A DNA stretch of 64,000 bases from Albugo candida (Eukaryota; Oomycota; Peronosporomycetes; Albuginales). Each line of letters opens with the position of its first letter. The stretch's first letter is position 1. The position numbers and the translations under genes are program-made. Under the pieces are notes generated by a model. It searched no databases and was not told the origin of the DNA. It saw only the letters and a list, made by a program, of their open reading frames with translations. Below are positions 58,211-64,000 of the stretch, one piece after another. The stretch spans positions 186,001 to 250,000 of the forward strand of contig JBDOQK010000002.1 of NCBI GenBank assembly GCA_040437565.1, in the 5' to 3' direction.

Positions 58211-59879
58211 ATGGAGTTTTATGCCGTTAAACAATCGACTTTTCTTGGTGCGTCGGTGCATTATGTATGCCAGAATGTCAATGGTCCATGTCCGCTTTTG
58301 GCGATATGTAACGTACTAATACTGCGGAGACATTTGAACATCCAGCCATACATAAAGAACCAGCAAATCTCGTCGGATAACTTGATACAAGCTGTGAAAG
58401 AACGTCTGATTGCCTCCAACCAACCAGTAGGTCTCTCACTCGTATCCTCATTCAATACTGATTCTGTACACAACTGAAAGGCAGCAGAAAAAGATGAGCT
58501 TACCCGCCTAACAAAGGAGAAAATAATTCAGGATGTGATTCACTTACTGCCCAGCTTACTCGTTGGCCTCGATGTCAATGTTCGATTTCAGAGGTACTCA
58601 ATGCATGGTATACATCCTCCCTCACTCTGATCGTATACGTGAGGTAGCACCACCGACTTTGAGTACACTGTTGCTTGCGCAGTCTTTGATATGCTCGACA
58701 TCTCCCTTCTGCATGGATGGATCGTCGATGATCAGGATATTCTCACCGTACGGCTCTCACTGATTCTCTATCGATGAAACCTCATCATTGAGGCTCTTGT
58801 AGATGAGTGTGATAGGCCACAAGTCATACAATGAGCTGATTGAGATTTTGGCTAATTTTCGAGCCAGTCTTATGAACGAGCAAACGTCAAACATGAGCAC
58901 AGAAACAGCTGAGAGTCTGCAGGGTGAAGATCCGGATAGAAATCGGGCAGTAAAAGTAGAGTTAGAAACTGAAGATGCGCGACAAAGTTGTTGTCGAGAG
59001 TCTCTGCAAGCTTTGGTCGATGAAGCAGGCACAATGAGCTTGGATGAAGTAAAAAAAGCTACCGAGTTACAAGAGCAAGGTCCTATTTTGGAGGAATTCT
59101 TTAATGCTTCAGGCAGTCAATTGACATATTTTGGTCTCATCAAGCTTCACGAAGATGTGCGAGAACGGCAATTGTGTGTATTTTTTCGAAACAATCACTT
59201 TTCCACGCTGTTTAAATATAAAGGCTCCCTCTACTTACTGGTCACCGACACGGGATACCTGGATGAGCCGACGGTGGTCTGGGAACACTTGACCGAGATT
59301 GACGGCGATACTGAGTATTATAACGCAGAATTTAAACCGCTCAACACTACAGAAACAAAACAGCAGACAATTATCAGTCAGCAAGAGCAACAGAGTCACA
59401 TACCAAAAACAACCTCAACGCAACAGCAATTACAGAACGATGGGACGGACGTCACAGACGCGGATTACCTTTTGGCTCTGAAGCTACAGAAAGAAGAGGA
59501 AGCACTCGCTGAAAATGGACGACCAGCTCCGATTACAGAACGTGTAATTCCCACCGAGTCAGATCACGTCGGCTCGCAAAGACTCTTTGCTTCAGCCAAT
59601 TCAGCAACTTTCACTGTAACTTCAGGTCAGCGTACAGCTCCACAGGGCTCGTCAACATCTCCGAATGCTCGTCCAGACACCAGGGATTTCGTATGTGACT
59701 CGGATGGTCGCGTCATACTCTCAGAGGAAGAGGTCGAAGCACAACGTAAAGCTGAGACGTATTTCAAACAGCAAAAAGAAAAACAGGATCGAACATCGTA
59801 TTTGGAGAGAATTACAAACACTGCAAGACGTACGAGTGCACGCAGAGCTGATAAGCAAAACGATTGCTCCATGATGTGA
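58211..59879 (+). CDS. MINDY: MINDY (FAM63) family Lys48-specific deubiquitinase, 4 exons, with CaaX end
   Basis: A 501-aa cysteine protease trimming Lys48-linked ubiquitin chains. Exons 58211..58426, 58481..58593, 58648..58747 and 58803..59879; introns of 54, 54 and 55 nt. The catalytic Cys27 lies in QNVNGPCPLLAICNVL, followed by LLVGLDVNVRFQS, EYTVACAVFDMLDISLLHGW and KSYNELIEIL. The catalytic His (~275) lies in FFRNNHFSTLFKYKGSLYLL, then VTDTGYL. After the catalytic domain, DADYLLALKLQKEEEALAEN resembles the MIU ubiquitin-binding helix of this family. The protein ends CSMM, a CaaX box that would favour farnesyl transfer, so membrane attachment is likely. About 80 bp separate its stop from that of the convergent kinase. 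Confidence 0.92.
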
Positions 59880-59957
59880 CGATCATCTGCCTATAAATAT
59901 ACAAAATATCTATGCATTTTCTCATACAAACTCGACTTGGCACACCTCCCACGATCA

Positions 59958-61490
59958 TTACTTGACCTTGTCAGCGTCACCATCAAATTCTGGCTGCTGT
60001 TCTTTCCCGTATCTCGGAGCTGCTTTCACAACACTGACACTCGGCGCAGAAAGCATCGTTACAACTGGATACGCAATGTTTGGACACGCATAGTCAAAGC
60101 CTGCAAAATCGCGATCGTTCAAGTACGTGATATCATCTGAAGCATGAATTTTATGCGCTTGTTGCGTGAATTGCGGATCGAAATTGTTCACGAAATCATC
60201 GCCAACAGGTCCGGGTACAATCGGAGGCACAAGCTGACGTGCCTGAACCTTTGCCCAGTCGACTCGATCAAAAAAAGGATGTTTGCGAATTTCTGAAATT
60301 CCTTCATGGTACCCGAAACGATCCTCTTGATTTTTCACCAACAATCCCATCAGCAGACTTTTAAACGTGGCGCCAAAATTGCTCGGATATCGCACTGTTT
60401 GATACAGAATTCGCTGATGTGTCGCTTTCTGGCTCGATTGTGGGATGTAAAATGGCGGATACCCTGCAGCAAGCTCGAAAAGAAGACATCCAAATTGCCA
60501 CAAATCAACTGCGAGACCATGACCTTCAGGTGTACGATTCACCATTTCGGGAGGAAGGTAGGTATCCGTCCCACACATTGTCCGTGTGCGTCCATACTGC
60601 GACTCGAGTCGTTTCGCCAGCCCCATATCCGCAAGTTTGATGTGTCCTTCCATATCCAAAAGTATATTCTCAGGCTTGATATCTCGATGCAAAATGTGCA
60701 GTTTGTGCATGTGCTCGATCGCCAGTAGTAATTCAGCACCGTAGAAGCGAACAGTGCGTTCATCAAAACACCCTCCGTGGTTCTGCATATGGAGGAAAAG
60801 ATCACCACCAGCCATGAATTTCGATATCAGGAAAATCGATTTTCCTCGAGCGAGCGCGTAATCCAAGTTGAGAATGAATGGATGATTTGCTACCCATTCC
60901 ATGACGCATCTCTCTGTGTACAAAATCTTTGCTTTGACTTGGTTTGTTTTCATTTCCTTGATGGCGTACAGCTCTGTTTTCATCTCAGGCTTGAACTTTT
61001 TCGCAAGAATCACTCGTCCGTAATGTCCTTTGCCCAATACTTTAAGTGTTTCAAAGTCGCTCATTTTTGGAACCGCATTCTGAACGACAGCGACATGTTG
61101 TGTGAATTTCACACGCTCTTTTTCAGTATCTGCTGCGAAATAAATCCCTCCCCGCCCATTTTCAGCAGCGACGCAGAATACATAGCCTGCAGTGTCATCG
61201 TCAATCATTTTGATCGTGCAATTGGCGAGGTTGAGAAACTTGAAATTTCGCTCCACGGAGGCTGCACAATTTGCTGCTACTTCCTGCCCTAAAGCAGAGC
61301 TATTGATCACCATACGATAATAGACGAGATAGCTCGATTTGACCATGACGCAGTATTTGTTTGTACTCCAAATCGGAAGGAGTTGACGGCGTTTTCGAAA
61401 AGAATTCACATACGTCGGTGGTAAGGAGTGAATGAATTGTTTTGCATCTTCGGACAGAATCGTCTCCTTACGAGAGAATACATTCATCAT
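59958..61490 (-). CDS. PH domain - AGC-family protein kinase with DMG in place of DFG
   Basis: An Akt/S6K-like serine/threonine kinase of about 510 aa. The frame opens at TTG 61544; the first ATG is 61490 (MMNVFSRKETIL). A PH-like domain covers ~25-140 (RRQLLPIWSTNKYCVMVKSS, KERVKFTQHVAVV). The kinase domain has GKGHYGRV (153-160), Lys178 in LYAIKEMK, HRDIKPEN (~268) and DMGLAKRL (288 on) where DFG is usual. The activation segment reads TMCGTDTYLPPEM, versus FCGTPEYLAPE. The C-tail has FAGFDY, an AGC hydrophobic motif with Asp at the usual phosphorylation site, as in aPKC and PKN (Glu there). Mg-binding Asp, Lys and HRD Asp are all present, so it is probably active. Phosphomimetic Asp suggests independence from the hydrophobic-motif kinase; this is inference. 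Confidence 0.9.
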   Translation of the reverse strand: MMNVFSRKETILSEDAKQFIHSLPPTYVNSFRKRRQLLPIWSTNKYCVMVKSSYLVYYRMVINSSALGQEVAANCAASVERNFKFLNLANCTIKMIDDDTAGYVFCVAAENGRGGIYFAADTEKERVKFTQHVAVVQNAVPKMSDFETLKVLGKGHYGRVILAKKFKPEMKTELYAIKEMKTNQVKAKILYTERCVMEWVANHPFILNLDYALARGKSIFLISKFMAGGDLFLHMQNHGGCFDERTVRFYGAELLLAIEHMHKLHILHRDIKPENILLDMEGHIKLADMGLAKRLESQYGRTRTMCGTDTYLPPEMVNRTPEGHGLAVDLWQFGCLLFELAAGYPPFYIPQSSQKATHQRILYQTVRYPSNFGATFKSLLMGLLVKNQEDRFGYHEGISEIRKHPFFDRVDWAKVQARQLVPPIVPGPVGDDFVNNFDPQFTQQAHKIHASDDITYLNDRDFAGFDYACPNIAYPVVTMLSAPSVSVVKAAPRYGKEQQPEFDGDADKVK

Positions 61491-61575
61491 GTCGGTGGTA
61501 GTTCTTTCTTCCTTTAAACTTTGTAGAGAAATTGCGAAATGCAAAGTAAGTAAATGAGAGTGAAGAACTCATCTT

Positions 61576-61939
61576 TCACGCGGCAGTCTGCGGATAAGAA
61601 AAGCAGGATGCAGTGTTTGGATATTTTTGGTGCTCATTTTTGTCCGATCTATAAATATTATGCAGCGTTACTCGTCGAGTGAGCAGTGTGTGCATTTGCA
61701 TCAAACGATTGTGTAAATGGAGAATCCGCTCAGCTTGTGGTAGTCGATAATTGTAAGAATTGAGATCGTGGAGCTGTAGTAGAGTTCCACGTAAGGGCTC
61801 CATTGACGGAGACAAGCGATAATGACGTGCTGAGAGTAGCGAGAAAACACTTATAATGCTTTAGCAATGAAGAAAGGCTGTGGTTGTCACTTATAACAAC
61901 TGAGGTCAAGCGCTGATACAGAGCTTTGCGTTCTGTCAT
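61576..61939 (-). CDS. Small unidentified protein, probably 2 exons
   Basis: A tentative model of 100 aa: 61939..61891 joined to 61829..61576 through a 61-nt intron (GTGACA to CTCTCAG, with TGCTAAAG before it), phase kept. The product begins MTERKALYQRLTSVVI and continues YRLSPSMEPLRGTLLQLHDL, AERILHLHNRLMQMHTLL, a helical, Leu-rich pattern typical of small complex subunits. I do not recognise the family. Its ATG is only 72 bp from that of the divergent gene at 62012, so the two may share a promoter. Confidence 0.5.
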
Positions 61940-62011
61940 CTTTCGTAGGGCTTCTATCGCGCACTAGAAAGCAGTCGTCGTTTATTAATAAATCCGAAAT
62001 GAGAGAGCACT

Positions 62012-64000
62012 ATGCTCGTTCCTTTTGAAATTCAATCCTCAGCCACCCGCAGACAAAAGAATGCGCTAGCACTACCAGGAAGTGTAGACGACGAAGGAAC
62101 ACATACTTTATCGCAATATTTCGAAGTACTTCTTCGCATTCTCTCGAGTACACACTACCGCATCAACAGCATCGAATTGTCACCCAGAAGGAATGTTTCG
62201 CCTTGTACCGTTCAGATATGGGGACACATGCAAGGATGGGGTCATTCTATCTACATGAGTAAGCCCGCACAAGAAGAGATGGAGTTCACATGCTTGGGGT
62301 TTTGCTTCTGCCTTCTTTTATTGCTTCCCTCCTCTCATATCCGTCTTACATAGTCAGCTACCATGGAGTCGGCACACTTTTGGCAGGAAGAAACTTGCGG
62401 TGATTTCACAGCAGTATAGTCGAATTAAACTCGTGGTTCTTTGTGAAGGATCGTGCATTTCGTCCACTTTTGATGTACGTCGTTCATGTGATGTATCATC
62501 AGTGCTCATGGCCCAAGTATAGGAAGCTTTCGACGAGGTTTTACTCCATGGATCATGTGGAAGGATCGACACAGAATCAGAGTGTATTGGTCGGGACGAT
62601 GATTTCCCATCATTTGGCGAAAGCGATTCGCTCGAACCAGCGCACATCAATGTGCGATCCCCACACTCCGCCATTTCTGTACGCCAAGCATCCAGTGATG
62701 TCTCCAGCAAAGCACGCTCGACCAGATCAAATTCAGGCACCAAACTCACCATTTTCGAGATCGCCTTAAGCCAAGTACTCGCGTCCCAGGAAAGACGAAA
62801 TCACATGCTTCGGACGGCATTCAGCGATGAAGAATTAAATACACTCGTTCCAATCCGAATGGAATCACAGAGAGCTCTCATTGTTACTGCTAGAATCAAA
62901 ATCATAATGTTCGCATTCGGTGCGTCTTTTACGTATCATTTACTCTCCCAGGAATTCTTCGGCATGGCAATATGTATTGAGCTCGTAGAACGTCTCACCC
63001 TGCTCACTACCAATGAATGTGGTGCTGAGTTCACATTGGAAAGTGTGACGGCACTTGTCTCCGAAACATTGGAAACTTTAGCGCTCCATAGCCCGACCAG
63101 TGATCCATCCGGCTACGATGCGGTCTTCAAATCGTGCATGCATCTCTTGTGCACAATGTATCAAGTCAGCACCGAGGAGAATGCGAGTTTGGGAATACTT
63201 CAGGCAACGCCTTCAGGTCCACTAACTGTGGCTTTGAGAAAAGTGTTGGAGGGCACGATTGTGCTGGAATGGGCCTGGAATTCTCTTACAAACGCTGTTT
63301 CGATTGGAAGGAATGTGGATATCACCATTCACGTCGAATTTTACAAATTTGTCAGAATACTTTTACAGCAAAGTCATACGCGAAACCTTTTGGCCCAAGT
63401 ACTGCTTCCTCAGGACGATAGAGTCTTATCTCAAAGCTCAGAACGAGGTCTTTTGCGTATGTATGCGGTGTGGCTAGACTGCACCTGCATCGCGTCGTAT
63501 GATTTGAGACCCATCTTAGCTCCCATTTCTGCCTTCTGTCGGCGGATTGCCAAGGATACCCAAAAGAACGCGTCTCTGCGCTCACTAGCACACCACTGCT
63601 ACTCTGCCGCATGTACGAACATGGACAACTACAAGCACCTTTTTCTGTCAAAGAAGCCTTTGCACGTGTTCCATTCCCCGCTATATGCTGTCCTGCCATT
63701 CAAATCCGAAGAAATGAAAGCGTTTACGATGCAATTGAGAAATGTCGATGACAAAGCGAGTGATTTATATCAGTACACATTCACTGCAGAGAGTATGAAT
63801 CATTGCGATTTCTCAAACAGTGGAGGAATCGAAGTGTTTAAGAAGAAAAACATCCAATTCAGAGGAAGTATCCATCATCGCGACCTCAACATTTTGAATG
63901 AAGTGAAGAGAGACGATTGTTCTTATTCCTCGACGCTCAGTGAGCCACGTTCGACGATTGAAAGGATGGAACTTGATACGCAGATGCAAGAGAGCACAAA
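62012..64000 (+). CDS. Large unidentified multi-exon gene, partial, runs off the window
   Basis: ATG 62012 starts MLVPFEIQSSATRRQKNALA and runs open for 113 codons. A second frame covers about 62352-62468 (KKLAVISQQYSRIKLVVLCE) and appears to splice through a 48-nt intron beginning GTACGT and ending GTATAG to EAFDEVLLHGSCGRIDTESE at 62523. That frame stays open to the window end, with helical segments (MAICIELVERLTLLTTNECG, TVALRKVLEGTIVLEWAWNS, HVEFYKFVRILLQQSH). An in-frame 69-nt intron near 62883-62951 is possible. I could not resolve the first junction and recognise no family. The gene continues past 64000. Confidence 0.6.

Overview
The window looks like a compact nuclear genome from an oomycete (stramenopile). 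The evidence is a protein that joins a seven-helix receptor to an inositol-polyphosphate 4-phosphatase (the oomycete 'GPCR-bigram' architecture), many very short introns (mostly 46-74 nt, often with a GTACGT-like donor), dense gene clusters with 70-320 bp between some divergent genes, and moderate AT richness. The low GC and small introns would fit a white rust such as Albugo, but the genus is inference. Eight runs of exactly 100 N interrupt the sequence. Seven are flanked by a repeat of the same sequence on both sides, so those 'duplications' are best read as unmerged contig ends.

Layout. 0.1-7.3 kb: a kinesin-12-like motor converging on a helix-turn-helix/UPRTase-fold fusion. 7.3-15 kb: gene-poor DNA with a cluster of inverted and direct repeats (9.5-11.6 kb). 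15-21.7 kb: housekeeping cluster with a DHHC palmitoyltransferase, ribosomal protein eL32, COX11, an unidentified gene, DPH3 and an HMIT-type sugar/inositol transporter. 23-27 kb: a four-exon Polycomb H3K27 methyltransferase, E(z)-like. 28.8-33.2 kb: an eight-exon VTI1 SNARE, a tiny complex-I-like membrane protein and a PH/coiled-coil/WW protein. 33.2-41.3 kb: gene-poor island with a decayed Tc1/mariner transposon. 41.3-47.3 kb: a CDP-alcohol phosphotransferase, a large unidentified protein and a secreted repeat protein. 47.6-53.5 kb: the receptor-phosphatase fusion. 54.6-64 kb: legumain protease, ZNHIT1/SWC6, MINDY deubiquitinase, PH-AGC kinase, and two genes I could not identify, the last running off the window.

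The genes do not form one pathway. Most are core housekeeping: translation, cytochrome oxidase assembly, diphthamide synthesis, Golgi/endosomal traffic, chromatin. The lineage-specific items are the receptor-phosphatase fusion, the HTH-UPRTase fusion, the PH-AGC kinase with an altered DFG motif and the secreted Asn/Gly/Asp-rich protein. Exon structures below were worked out by eye from splice consensus, reading phase and family alignment from memory; no search was run.
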